Origin: Bradyrhizobium niftali
Lineage (GTDB): Bacteria; Pseudomonadota; Alphaproteobacteria; Rhizobiales; Xanthobacteraceae
Length of the DNA: 64,000 bases
NCBI RefSeq assembly: GCF_004571025.1
Contig: NZ_SPQT01000001.1
Span: 62,001 to 126,000 of the forward strand
Direction of reading: 5' to 3'
The notes beneath the pieces were generated by a model. It was not told where the DNA came from. It was given only the letters and a program-made list of their open reading frames with translations, and made no database searches. The translations under genes and the position numbers were made by a program. Of this stretch, positions 36,001 to 44,072 are shown piece after piece; position 1 is the stretch's first letter; each line of letters starts with the position of its first letter.

Positions 36001-36276
36001 GGCGATCCCGTTGCGGCCGCGCTCGAGGCCGGCTTCGTCCGGTTCCGTCCCGTCCTGATGACTGCGCTTGCCATGATCATCGGCATGGCGCCGATGGCCC
36101 TGGGGCTCGGCGAGGGCGGCGAGCAGAATGCGCCGCTCGGCCGCGCCGTCATCGGCGGCCTGATCTTTGCAACCTTTGCCACGCTGATGTTTGTTCCCGT
36201 GGTGTTCAGTATGGTACACAAGAAACAAGGCGCCAAAGCCGCCGCCCCTTTGGAGACTCCGCATGTCGCCCACTGA
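33097..36276 (+). CDS. RND efflux transporter permease subunit (AcrB/MdtB type)
   Basis: 1059 aa, full length for a tripartite RND pump. N-terminal helix (LSRPYTFVVLALLLLIIGPL), two large periplasmic loops, and membrane helices 2-6 and 8-12. The proton-relay Asp pair is present in TM4 (VGILVDDATVTIEN). A second-half LTGAIMCMGVATANSVLV segment corresponds to TM10. Likely drug, dye or solvent export rather than metal export, since the Asp pair follows the HAE style. It overlaps the adaptor gene by 14 bp. The order permease then adaptor is the reverse of acrAB. No outer-membrane factor gene is adjacent. Confidence 0.94.
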   Translation: MIALVRIALSRPYTFVVLALLLLIIGPLAALRTPTDIFPDIRIPVIGVVWQYTGLPPDQMSGRITTPFQRALTTTVNDIEHITANSYNGFGIIKIFFQPNVDIRTANAQVTAISQTLLKQMPPGATPPLILNYSASTVPIIQVALSGDGLTEQNLADIGINQLRTPLVTVPGAAIPYPFGGKQRQVQIDLDPTALQARGLSGQDVANALAAQNLITPVGTQKIGTFEYNIQLNNSPLKIDELGNLPIKTVNGAMVYVRDVATVRDGNPPQTNIVHVDGNRSVLMMVLKAGATSTLDIIAGIKQKVIEVKDQLPDALKIGFIGDQSVFVRGAIQGVAFEGVIAALLTSVMILLFLGSWRSTIIIAVSIPLSVLGAIIMLSAIGETLNIMTLGGLALAVGILVDDATVTIENINYHLEQGKPVEQSILDGANQIVTPAFVSLLCICIVFVPMFFLTGVARFLFVPMAEAVMFAMIWSFILSRTLVPTMANYLLQAHVHHEGEPPKSRNPLVWFQRGFEARFERIRGFYRGLLGMALAHRAVFVIGFLCVVGASFALVPFLGRNFFPAVDAGNILMHVRTQVGTRVEETANQLADVQKAIRKLIPGEIETLTDNIGMPISGINMTYNNTGVIGPQDGDIQIKLKEGHKPTEEHVRVLREQLPRLFPGVSFAFLPADIVSQILNFGAPAPIDLQIRGANVSANFAYANNLLAKVRKIPGVADARIQQSPNNPTFNIDVDRTRAQYVGLTERDVTNSLVVNLAGSSQVAPTYYLNPDNGVSYSIVMQTPQYQIDSLSALQTLPITAASNSQSPILGGIADIKRSTSSAVVSQYDIQSMVQIFATTSGRDLGAVAADIRQVIADTAKEVPKGSSVVLLGQVQTMNSAFTGLLFGLLGAVVLIYFLIVVNFQSWSDPFVIITALPAALAGIVWMLFMTETTLSVPALTGAIMCMGVATANSVLVISFARERYEELGDPVAAALEAGFVRFRPVLMTALAMIIGMAPMALGLGEGGEQNAPLGRAVIGGLIFATFATLMFVPVVFSMVHKKQGAKAAAPLETPHVAH

Positions 36277-37465
36277 ATCCCGCTCGCCGGTGTCGCACCG
36301 GAAACTGGGCATCTTCGGCGTGGTGGCGCTGATTGCGGCAGGCCTCGTCGTCGGCACCGGCATCCGTGCGCGCGAGGAGCAGGGCTCCAGGCTGAAGGAG
36401 TGGACCGACGATCAGGCCGTTCCCAGCGTCGCGGTGGCCCAGCCCAACGCCAAGGTGCTCAACGCCACCCTCGATCTGCCGGGCCGATTGGAAGCTTACT
36501 ACCGTGCCCCGATCTTCGCGCGCGTGTCGGGTTACCTGAAGAGCTGGAGCGCCGATATCGGCGCCCGCGTCAAGGCCGGGCAGGTGATTGCCGAGATCGA
36601 GGCGCCCGACCTCGACCAGCAGCTGTTGCAGGCCCGCGCCGACCTCGCCAGCCAGCAGGCCAGCGCCAGGCTGTCCGAGGCAACGCTGAACCGCCGCAAG
36701 ACGCTGGTCGCCTCCAACTTCGTCTCCGCGCAGGAAATCGACGAGCGCACCGCCGATCTTTCCAACAAGAACGCCGCGGTGCATTCGGGGCAGGCCAATG
36801 TCGAGCGGCTGGAAGCGCTGGCCGGCTACAAGAAGATCACCGTGCCGTTCGACGGCGTCGTCACCGCGCGCGATACCGACGTCGGTGCACTGATCAATGC
36901 CGGCGGCGGCTCGGGCCCGGCGATGTTCGTGGTCTCGGACATCACCAAGCTGCGCGTCTATGTCAACGTACCCCAGAATTACGTGCCGGCGATCAAGATC
37001 GGCGCCAAGGCCACCATCGCGCTGCCGGAGTATCCGAACCGGACCTTCCAGGCGACGGTGGAAGCGTCTTCGCAGGCCGTCGACGTCGCCTCGGGTACCA
37101 CGCGCATGCAGCTTGGCCTGGACAATTCCTCAGGCGAGCTGATGCCCGGCGGCTATGCCAGCGTGAAGCTGAGCCTGCAGCGCGACTCCGCGCCGCTCAG
37201 CATTCCCGCCAGCGCGCTGATCTTCAACGGCAGCGGCCTGCGTGTCGCGACCGTCGGTGCGGACGACAAGGTGCTGTTCAAGTCCGTGACCATCGCCCGC
37301 GATCTCGGCCGCGAGATCGAGCTCGCCTCAGGCATCGCAGCCGATGACCGCGTCATCACCGCCCCGCCGGACGGCCTGTCCGACGGCGATCAGGTCCGCG
37401 TCGTCGGCGCCGGCGCCAAGGGCAAGCCGGCCACCGCGTCGGAAAAGCAGGCGCCGAAGGGCTAG
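36263..37465 (+). CDS. RND efflux periplasmic adaptor (membrane fusion protein)
   Basis: 400 aa. N-terminal membrane anchor at about 15-33 (LGIFGVVALIAAGLVVGTG), lipoyl half-motifs (IFARVSGYLKSWSADIGARV and later YKKITVPFDGVVTARDTDVG), an alpha-hairpin between them (LLQARADLASQQASARLSEATLNRRK) and beta-barrel domains. It links the permease to an outer-membrane channel. ATG 36263 lies within the end of the permease gene, so the two are translationally coupled. The long C-terminal Lys/Ala/Gly tail is low complexity. Confidence 0.93.
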   Translation: MSPTESRSPVSHRKLGIFGVVALIAAGLVVGTGIRAREEQGSRLKEWTDDQAVPSVAVAQPNAKVLNATLDLPGRLEAYYRAPIFARVSGYLKSWSADIGARVKAGQVIAEIEAPDLDQQLLQARADLASQQASARLSEATLNRRKTLVASNFVSAQEIDERTADLSNKNAAVHSGQANVERLEALAGYKKITVPFDGVVTARDTDVGALINAGGGSGPAMFVVSDITKLRVYVNVPQNYVPAIKIGAKATIALPEYPNRTFQATVEASSQAVDVASGTTRMQLGLDNSSGELMPGGYASVKLSLQRDSAPLSIPASALIFNGSGLRVATVGADDKVLFKSVTIARDLGREIELASGIAADDRVITAPPDGLSDGDQVRVVGAGAKGKPATASEKQAPKG

Positions 37466-37474
37466 GTATTTCTT

Positions 37475-37503
37475 CACCTCGCCCCGCTTGCCGGGAGAGG
37501 GAG
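37475..37503. repeat. Family A repeat fragment
   Basis: CACCTCGCCCCGCTTGCCGG then GAGAGGGAG; only the first hairpin of family A remains, between the convergent adaptor and thiolase-like genes. Confidence 0.55.
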
Positions 37504-37504
37504 A

Positions 37505-39022
37505 TTAGCCGACCCGCCACTCCGGAACGCCATCGTCGGCCATCGCGATCTCGCCAAGCGAGCCGACCGGCGTCCTGTCCATATCGAGCAGATGCGCCAG
37601 CGTTGCCGTATCACCCGCCGGTATCCGCGCCAGCGTGCGGCGGCCATCTTCCGTGCGCAGCATGATGACACCGTGCTCGACATCGCCGCCGCGGCCATAG
37701 AGCACCGTAAAGCTCTCGACCTTGCCCTTGCCTGAGGCCTCCGCGACGAAGTCCGGCACCGCGCGCTTGTTGCGGTCGGCCTCTCCTTGCACGCTCGTCT
37801 CCTGCGCCAGCGCCTCGCGCGGAGGCGCCTTCGAAACCACCAGCGCATGATGCTTGGTGACGAAGCCGCCCTGGCCGTAGAGCAGGCCGAGCCCGGCGCC
37901 ATCGCGCAGGCGCCGCACCATCGCGCAGGCCGCATGCGTCATGTAGGTGTTGAGTGGCGCGCCGAAGAAGGTGAGGCCGCCGGTCACGGTCGGCTGCACG
38001 TCGGCGGAAAGGCCCAGTGTCCGCCGCGCCATCTTGGGCACGCAGGGGAAGCAGCTATAGAGCTCGATCGCGTCGAACTTTTTGCCGTCGCCGCCTGCGA
38101 GGTCCATCGCGGCTTTCAGCACCGCATTCTGCGGATGGCTCTCGTAGAACTGATCGCGCAGGAGATAGTCGCGCGGCTCTTCCGCCGAGGCGCCGCCGAG
38201 CGGATAGACCAGTCTGTCCTCGGCGATGCCGGCCGCGCGCGCTTTGGCAAGGCTGGTGAGCAGCAGTGCGCCGCCCATGTTGACGCTGGGGTTGGCCACC
38301 ATGAGCTTGTTGTAGGGCCAGGCGATGAGACGGTTGTCCGCGGTCGGCGTCGTGATCTCGTCCGGCGTATAGCGTCGCTTCAGCCAGGCATGTGGATTTT
38401 GCGCGGCGGCTTCCGAATAGCGCGACCACAGCGTCCCCGACTCCGCCATCGCCTCGCGCGGCGTCTGGCCCCAATGCGCGGAGGAGGCCGCCTCGTAGAA
38501 CGGATAGACCGTGACGGGCCGGAACACGCCGAGCTTCACCGCCAGCGGTTTCTGGAACGCCGCGCCGCGTTTCGGCTCCTCGACATCGTGCGCGAACGGC
38601 GTCCATGGCAGCTTTGCGCCTGCGCGCTCGGCCTTCGTCGCCGTCGACTGCGCTTCGGCGCCGCAGACCGCGGCGACGCTGCATTCCCCGCGCGCGATGC
38701 GCTTTGCCGCCTCGTGGATGTAGCGGATCGGGCTCTCGCCGCCGACCGGGCCGTAATAGCAATGCGAAGGCGCGATGCCGAGCCGCTGCGCCAGCAGCTT
38801 CTCCGGATCGCGGTAGCGCCAGCTCAGGAAGTTGACGATGTCGAGCGATTGCACTTCGCCCAGCAGCTTTGCCCCGGCATCCTGCTCGGCACGCCGTAGC
38901 GCCTGTTCGAGCAGCTCCAGCGGCTCGAGGCCAGCGGTGATCTCCTTGGGACGGTCGACGATCTCGCCGATGCCGACGATGACGGCGATGCGGTCTTCGG
39001 GACTGTTGGTATTGTCGGTCAT
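37505..39022 (-). CDS. Thiolase-like protein, TLP1 type with extra C-terminal domain
   Basis: 505 aa: thiolase fold (about 10-400) plus a beta-rich C-terminal addition (about 425-505, VESFTVLYGRGGDVEHGVIML...). Usually annotated acetyl-CoA acetyltransferase. However, the nucleophile loop reads GPVGGESPIRYIH (91-103), with no Cys where thiolases have one, and the C-terminal Cys/His motifs are not recognisable. It resembles SCP-x/TLP1 thiolase-like proteins, which may bind CoA without classic thiolysis. ATG at 39022. It is followed on the same strand by nothing until the convergent efflux genes; the upstream gene is a nitronate monooxygenase-family gene 116 bp away. Confidence 0.85.
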   Translation of the reverse strand: MTDNTNSPEDRIAVIVGIGEIVDRPKEITAGLEPLELLEQALRRAEQDAGAKLLGEVQSLDIVNFLSWRYRDPEKLLAQRLGIAPSHCYYGPVGGESPIRYIHEAAKRIARGECSVAAVCGAEAQSTATKAERAGAKLPWTPFAHDVEEPKRGAAFQKPLAVKLGVFRPVTVYPFYEAASSAHWGQTPREAMAESGTLWSRYSEAAAQNPHAWLKRRYTPDEITTPTADNRLIAWPYNKLMVANPSVNMGGALLLTSLAKARAAGIAEDRLVYPLGGASAEEPRDYLLRDQFYESHPQNAVLKAAMDLAGGDGKKFDAIELYSCFPCVPKMARRTLGLSADVQPTVTGGLTFFGAPLNTYMTHAACAMVRRLRDGAGLGLLYGQGGFVTKHHALVVSKAPPREALAQETSVQGEADRNKRAVPDFVAEASGKGKVESFTVLYGRGGDVEHGVIMLRTEDGRRTLARIPAGDTATLAHLLDMDRTPVGSLGEIAMADDGVPEWRVG

Positions 39023-39050
39023 GGCCTCAATTCACGATATCAGTTGCTTC

Positions 39051-39130
39051 GTCATTGCGAGCGAAGCGAAGCAATCCAGAATCTTTCCGCGGCGGCAGTC
39101 TGGATTGCTTCGCTACGCTCGCAATGACGG
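39051..39130. repeat. Intergenic palindromic repeat, family B (copy 2)
   Basis: GTCATTGCGAGCGAAGCGAA to TTCGCTACGCTCGCAATGAC around CAGAATCTTTCCGCGGCGGC; arms of about 30 bp nearly perfect. It lies between two same-strand genes, so it is not confined to convergent gaps. Confidence 0.88.
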
Positions 39131-39138
39131 TGTGGATG

Positions 39139-40272
39139 CTACTCCGCCACCAGCGTATTCATGTGCTCGACGGCCTCGGCAAACTCTTCCTTGAACTCCT
39201 GCACCACGGCGCCCGCCGATTTCACGCTGTCAATCAGGCCGACGCCTTGACCGACAAAGTAGCTGACGAGATCGCGCGCCTTGGCGTTGCCGGCCGCCGC
39301 CGCGCGGTCGATCGCGTTGAAGGCATCGCGGCTGACGATGCTTTGCAGCGGCATCGGCAGCGCACCGGGGCTTTCCGGCGCGCGGTCCCAGGCATCGGTC
39401 CACACCGAGCGAAGCTGCCGCGCCGGCTTGCCGGTGCGTCCCTTCGAGCGCACCGCGTCACGCGACGACGCGGCGATCATCTTTTCGCGGAAGATTTCCG
39501 TGGTCTCGGCCTCGACGGTTGCGAGCCACACCGAGCCGGTCCAGGCGCCGGCTGCGCCCATCGCCATGCAGGCCGCCATCTGCCGTCCCGTCATGATGCC
39601 GCCGGCCGCCAGCACCGGCACGTCGCGGATCGGCTTGATCGCCTTGATCACCTCCGGCACCAGAACCATGGTCGACACCTCGCCGCAATGGCCGCCGGCC
39701 TCGGTGCCCTGGACCACGAGGATGTCGACGCCGGCCGCGACCTGGCGCAGCGCGTGCTCCTTGGCGCCGACGAGAGCTGCGACCGGCACGCCGTGCTTCT
39801 TGCCCATCTCGATCATCGCTTTCGGCGGCACGCCGAGCGCATTGGCGATCAGCCGGATCGGATGATTGAACGAGACCTCGAGCAGCTGAAGCGCCGTCTT
39901 CCCGTCGAACGGCTGCGGCTGGTTGTCGGCCACTTCGGTGGTCGTCAGCTCGATGTCGTACTTCTTCAGGAGGTCGCGCGTGTAGTTGCGATGCTCTTGC
40001 GGCACGCGCGCCTCCAGGCTCTTCCAGGTGACGTCCTTCTCCCCCGCCGTCGAGATGTTCTCGGGGATCAGCACGTCGATGCCGTAGGGCTTGCCGTCGA
40101 CGTGGTCGTCGATCCATTTCAGCTCGCGTTCGAGCGTATCAGGCGTATGCACGGTGGCGCCCAACACGCCGAAGCCGCCGGCGCGGCTGACGGCGGCGAC
40201 GACGTCGCGGCAATGGCTGAAGGCGAGCAGCGGGAACTCGATGCCCAGCATGTCGCAGATCGGCGATTTCAT
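39139..40272 (-). CDS. Nitronate monooxygenase / 2-nitropropane dioxygenase family FMN enzyme
   Basis: 377 aa TIM-barrel flavoprotein. Family features are AAVSRAGGFGVLG at about 27-38, LVVQGTEAGGHCGEVSTM with the active-site His195, and VPVLAAGGIMTGRQMAACMAMGAAG in the FMN-phosphate region. Members oxidise nitronates or act as enoyl reductase-like enzymes; the substrate here is uncertain. Divergent from the BVMO gene across 271 bp and upstream of the thiolase-like gene on the same strand, suggesting oxidative catabolism of an organic compound. Confidence 0.9.
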   Translation of the reverse strand: MKSPICDMLGIEFPLLAFSHCRDVVAAVSRAGGFGVLGATVHTPDTLERELKWIDDHVDGKPYGIDVLIPENISTAGEKDVTWKSLEARVPQEHRNYTRDLLKKYDIELTTTEVADNQPQPFDGKTALQLLEVSFNHPIRLIANALGVPPKAMIEMGKKHGVPVAALVGAKEHALRQVAAGVDILVVQGTEAGGHCGEVSTMVLVPEVIKAIKPIRDVPVLAAGGIMTGRQMAACMAMGAAGAWTGSVWLATVEAETTEIFREKMIAASSRDAVRSKGRTGKPARQLRSVWTDAWDRAPESPGALPMPLQSIVSRDAFNAIDRAAAAGNAKARDLVSYFVGQGVGLIDSVKSAGAVVQEFKEEFAEAVEHMNTLVAE

Positions 40273-40543
40273 GGCTCTCTCCCGGCGGCGGCCGTCGCGT
40301 TGCTGTTGTCGCTTTGCGTTCTTGTTGTCATTGGCGAAGGCCGTCCGACGCTAACCCATCGTCGCCGGCGATGCCAAGCCGGATTTCGCCGCACATCTTG
40401 TGTATAGGCGCCACGCCGCGCGCGGAGCCATTCCGTCGCGCAAAATAAGCAGAGCTGCGGCCGCGAATGAGCCTCTTGCGCTTTGGCCGACCAGAGAGAA
40501 TGCTGGCGCACAACAACAGAAAACAACGAGGGAGCGCCCACCG

Positions 40544-42202
40544 ATGTCGCCAGCGCAATCGAGTCCGGCCCAGGCCAGAGAAGCCTACGACGTGGTCGTC
40601 GTCGGCGCCGGCTTTGCCGGCATGTACATGCTGCATCGGCTGCGCGGACTTGGCTTCTCGGCGCGCGTTTACGAGCAGGGCGGCGGGGTCGGCGGCACCT
40701 GGTACTGGAATCGCTATCCGGGCGCGCGCTGCGATGTCGAGAGCATGCAGTATTCCTATTCGTTCTCGGAGGAGCTCCAGCAGGAATGGGACTGGAGCGA
40801 GCGCTACGCGCCGCAGGCAGAGATCCTGAAATACGCCAACCATGTCGCGGATCGTTTTGATCTGCGCCGCGACATCCAGTTCGACACCCGCGTCGAGCGC
40901 GCCGTCTTCGATGAGCAGGCCAATGCTTGGTCGGTGAAGATTTCCGACGGAAAAATGGTCGAAGCGAAGTTTGTCGTGCTCGCCACCGGCTGCCTGTCCA
41001 ACGCGCGCAAGCCCGACATCCAGGGTCTCGACAACTTCAAGGGTCCCGTCTATCACACCGGCAACTGGCCGCACGAACCCGTGGATTTCGCCGGCTTGCG
41101 GGTTGGCCTCATCGGCACCGGTTCATCCGGCATCCAGTCGGCCCCCATCATTGCCGAGCAGGCAAGGCATCTCACCGTCTTCCAGCGCACCGCGAATTTC
41201 TCGATTCCCGCCCGCAATGCCGCGTTGACCGACGAGGAACGCAATGCGTTCCGGAATAACTATCCGGAGATCCGCCGCTTCGCCCGCGAGATCGCGCGTA
41301 ACGGCATCCATGCCGAGCAGCCCGATCGCGGCGCCCTCGACGACAGCGAGGATGCCAGGCGTGCCAAATACAAGGCGCGTTGGGATCGTGGCGGGCTCAC
41401 CTTCATGTCCGCCTACAACAATCTCGGCCTGGATCTGGCCGCGAATGACACCGCCGCCAACTACGTGCGCAGCAAGATCACCGAGATCGTCAAGGACGCC
41501 ACGACTGCGAAATTGCTTCAGCCGAACAGCCATCCGATCGGCACCAAGCGCATCTGCATCGATACGGACTACTTCGCGACCTTCAACCGGCCGAACGTCT
41601 CGCTGGTCGATATCAAGACCAATCCGATCGAGGAGATCACCGCGAACGCCGTCCGTGTCGCGGGGACGGATCATGAGGTCGATGCGCTGGTGCTCGCAAC
41701 CGGCTTCGACGCCATGACCGGATCGGTCGCCAGGATCGACATTCGCGGTCGCGGCGGGCGGACGCTGAACCAGAAATGGGCCGAGGGCCCCAAGACCTAT
41801 CTCGGCCTGATGAGCGCAGGCTTTCCCAATCTCTTCATCATCACCGGGCCCGGCAGCCCGTCGGTGCTGTCGAACATGATCGTCTCGATCGAGCAGCATG
41901 TCGACTGGATCGCCGACTGCCTCGTCCACATGCGCCAGCAAGGCCTTGCCACGATGGAGGCGGGGGGAGAAGCGGAGGACAAGTGGGTCGCGCACGTCAA
42001 CGAAATTGCCCATGGCACGCTCTATCCGCAGGCCAATTCCTGGTACATGGGCGCCAACATCCCCGGCAAGCCGCGGATCTTCATGCCCTATATCGGCGGC
42101 GTCGGGATCTACCGGCGGATCTGCGACGAGGTCGCCGCGAAGGGGTATGAGGGGTTCGTGATGACACGGGCGGAGCAGCCGCGCAGGGTGGTGACGGGTT
42201 AG
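40544..42202 (+). CDS. Flavin-containing monooxygenase, Baeyer-Villiger type
   Basis: 552 aa. Two Rossmann motifs, GAGFAG (21-26, FAD) and GTGSSG (191-196, NADPH), flank the type I BVMO fingerprint FKGPVYHTGNWP (165-176, FxGxxxHxxxW). WYWNRYPGARCDVES near residue 53 is typical of cyclohexanone or phenylacetone monooxygenases. It inserts oxygen next to a ketone using NADPH and O2. ATG 40544 has GAGGGAG upstream; the longer N-terminal extension from 40400 has no family match. The substrate ketone is unknown. It is followed by a GST gene 114 bp downstream. Confidence 0.92.
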   Translation: MSPAQSSPAQAREAYDVVVVGAGFAGMYMLHRLRGLGFSARVYEQGGGVGGTWYWNRYPGARCDVESMQYSYSFSEELQQEWDWSERYAPQAEILKYANHVADRFDLRRDIQFDTRVERAVFDEQANAWSVKISDGKMVEAKFVVLATGCLSNARKPDIQGLDNFKGPVYHTGNWPHEPVDFAGLRVGLIGTGSSGIQSAPIIAEQARHLTVFQRTANFSIPARNAALTDEERNAFRNNYPEIRRFAREIARNGIHAEQPDRGALDDSEDARRAKYKARWDRGGLTFMSAYNNLGLDLAANDTAANYVRSKITEIVKDATTAKLLQPNSHPIGTKRICIDTDYFATFNRPNVSLVDIKTNPIEEITANAVRVAGTDHEVDALVLATGFDAMTGSVARIDIRGRGGRTLNQKWAEGPKTYLGLMSAGFPNLFIITGPGSPSVLSNMIVSIEQHVDWIADCLVHMRQQGLATMEAGGEAEDKWVAHVNEIAHGTLYPQANSWYMGANIPGKPRIFMPYIGGVGIYRRICDEVAAKGYEGFVMTRAEQPRRVVTG

Positions 42203-42316
42203 GCCGGATGCATGACACCGGCATGAGGCCCGCGCCGGACGCAGAGCCGGCAGGGCTTGCCATCGGCCGTTCGCGGGCTAATTAATGCAGACGCATCTTT
42301 CCGCCGGAGCCCCCGC

Positions 42317-43192
42317 ATGACCGACGCCCCCGCCTACGTGCCGCCCAAAGTCTGGACCTGGAACAAGGAGAATGGCGGGCAGTTCGCCAGCATCAACCGC
42401 CCGATCGCCGGCCCCACCCACGACAAGGACCTGCCGGTCGGCCGCCATCCGCTCCAGCTCTATTCGCTGGCGACGCCGAACGGGGTGAAGGTCACGGTGA
42501 TGCTGGAGGAGCTTCTGGCGCTCGGCCACAACGGCGCCGAATACGATGCCTGGCTGATCAGGATCGGCAATGGCGACCAGTTCGGCAGCGGCTTCGTCGA
42601 CATCAACCCGAACTCGAAGATCCCGGCGCTGATGGACCGCTCCGGCCCTGAGCCTGTCAGGGTGTTCGAGTCCGGCTCGATCCTGTTCTATCTCGCCGAG
42701 AAGTTCGGCGCCTTCCTGCCGAAGGACGTCAAGACCCGCACCGAAGCGATGTCCTGGCTGTTCTGGCAGATGGGCAGCGCGCCGTATCTTGGCGGCGGCT
42801 TCGGCCATTTCTACGCCTACGCGCCGACCAAGATCGAATACGCCATCGACCGTTTCGCGATGGAGACCAAGCGTCAGCTCGACGTGCTCGACCGGCGCCT
42901 CGCCGACAACGAGTATCTCGCTGGCAACGAGTACACCATTGCCGACATCGCGGTGTGGCCCTGGTACGGCGCGCTCGCCAAGGGGCTGGTCTACGGCGCC
43001 GGCGAATTCCTCGCCGTGCAGGACTACAAGAACGTGCAGCGCTGGACCGACGAGATCGCCAAGCGTCCGGCCGTGAAGCGCGGCCGCATGGTCAACCGTG
43101 TCTCCGGCGATCCCGCCAGCCAGCTCCACGAGCGCCACGACGCCGGCGATTTCGAAACCAAGACGCAGGACAAGCTCGCGCCGGCGACGTAG
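42317..43192 (+). CDS. yghU: Glutathione S-transferase family, YghU/disulfide-bond oxidoreductase type
   Basis: 291 aa, longer than ordinary GSTs because of the N-terminal extension typical of YghU (PPKVWTWNKENGGQFASINRPIAG). Thioredoxin-like domain from about 45 (HPLQLYSLATPNGVKVTVML, with the T-P-N-G-V-K loop), then a helical domain with NEYTIADIAVWPW. YghU uses two glutathiones and has disulfide-bond reductase activity toward organic hydroperoxides or disulfides. ATG 42317 chosen over 42257. It is downstream of the BVMO on the same strand and may handle reactive products. Confidence 0.93.
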   Translation: MTDAPAYVPPKVWTWNKENGGQFASINRPIAGPTHDKDLPVGRHPLQLYSLATPNGVKVTVMLEELLALGHNGAEYDAWLIRIGNGDQFGSGFVDINPNSKIPALMDRSGPEPVRVFESGSILFYLAEKFGAFLPKDVKTRTEAMSWLFWQMGSAPYLGGGFGHFYAYAPTKIEYAIDRFAMETKRQLDVLDRRLADNEYLAGNEYTIADIAVWPWYGALAKGLVYGAGEFLAVQDYKNVQRWTDEIAKRPAVKRGRMVNRVSGDPASQLHERHDAGDFETKTQDKLAPAT

Positions 43193-43202
43193 ATGCGTAG
43201 TG

Positions 43203-43285
43203 CGTAGGGTGGATTAGCCGAAGGCGTAATCCACCATCTCGTTGCAAGAATTCGGTGGATTACGCTTGCGCTAATCCGCCCTACG
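43203..43285. repeat. Intergenic palindromic repeat, family E (copy 2)
   Basis: CGTAGGGTGGATTAGCCGAA with GGCGTAATCCACC and the inverted GGTGGATTACGC with GCGCTAATCCGCCCTACG. It fills the convergent gap between the GST and flavin reductase genes. Confidence 0.88.
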
Positions 43286-43898
43286 ATTTCTTCGCCCCCT
43301 CCGCTGCCGGAAACACCACGCGGTCGTCGGTGCGGCAGTAGCGGTCGGCGAACATGCGGCCGATCGGGTGGTAGCGGTCCATGTGGACCCGCATCGTCTT
43401 GTCGTCCCAGAGTTCGTCGCGGATGTGGAAGTGGATGCCTTCGCCCATGATCAGCCGGCGATCGTCGTTGACGTCGATCAGTTTCCAGAGCTTGCATTCC
43501 ATCGCCCAGGGCGTGTCGGCGAGCCGCGGCACCGCGATCCTCGTCGAGGGTGCGAGCTTCAGGCCGAGATAATCGGGCTCGCCGGTCTCGGGCGGAAAGT
43601 CGCCGCTGGACTCATGCATCGCCCGCGCCAGCGGCTCGTCGGCAATGTTGACCACGAATTCACCGGTTCGCTGAATGTTGAGGAACGTGTCCTTGTCCTG
43701 TCCGTTCGGCTTGCGGTTCGCCGCGAACATGCAGAGCGGCGGATCCTCGCAGAATGCGTTGAAGAAGCTGAACGGCGCGGCGTTGACCACGCCGGTCGGC
43801 CCGATCGAGGTCACCCACGCGATCGGCCGAGGCAGGATGAAGGACGTCAGCACCTTGTAGCGCTCGCGTGGCGTGAGGTCGCTGGCGGCGTAGTCCAT
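43281..43898 (-). CDS. Flavin reductase family protein
   Basis: 205 aa FMN-binding split-barrel protein. The N-terminal LTPRERYKVLTSFILPRPIAW and the motif VTSIGPTGVVNAAPFSFFN are characteristic, followed by DTFLNIQRTGEFVVNI. Such proteins use NAD(P)H to reduce FMN, often for a partner monooxygenase, or act directly as flavin oxidoreductases. ATG at 43898. The last codons overlap the edge of the family E repeat. Its closeness to the BVMO is not functionally necessary, since BVMOs reduce their own FAD. Confidence 0.9.
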   Translation of the reverse strand: MDYAASDLTPRERYKVLTSFILPRPIAWVTSIGPTGVVNAAPFSFFNAFCEDPPLCMFAANRKPNGQDKDTFLNIQRTGEFVVNIADEPLARAMHESSGDFPPETGEPDYLGLKLAPSTRIAVPRLADTPWAMECKLWKLIDVNDDRRLIMGEGIHFHIRDELWDDKTMRVHMDRYHPIGRMFADRYCRTDDRVVFPAAEGAKKS

Positions 43899-43920
43899 GG
43901 ATGCTCCTTGCGAGGTCTTC

Positions 43921-44061
43921 GCCTCTCCCCGCTTGCGGGGAGAGGCCGACGCGCGTCGAGCGCGGCGGGTGAGGGGGACTCACCGCGAGTCCGTCTGTCA
44001 CCGCAATTGTGGAAGCAGCCGCTCACCCCAGCCCTCTCCCCGTAAGTACGGGGAGAGGGGG
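43921..44061. repeat. Intergenic palindromic repeat, family A (copy 3)
   Basis: GCCTCTCCCCGCTTGCGGGG with AGAGGCCGACGCG, GGGTGAGGGGGACTC, then GGAAGCAGCCGCTCACCCCA and CCCTCTCCCCGTAAG ending ACGGGGAGAGGG. It lies between two minus-strand genes, before the flavin reductase ATG. Confidence 0.87.
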
Positions 44062-44072
44062 AGGGATAGAGT

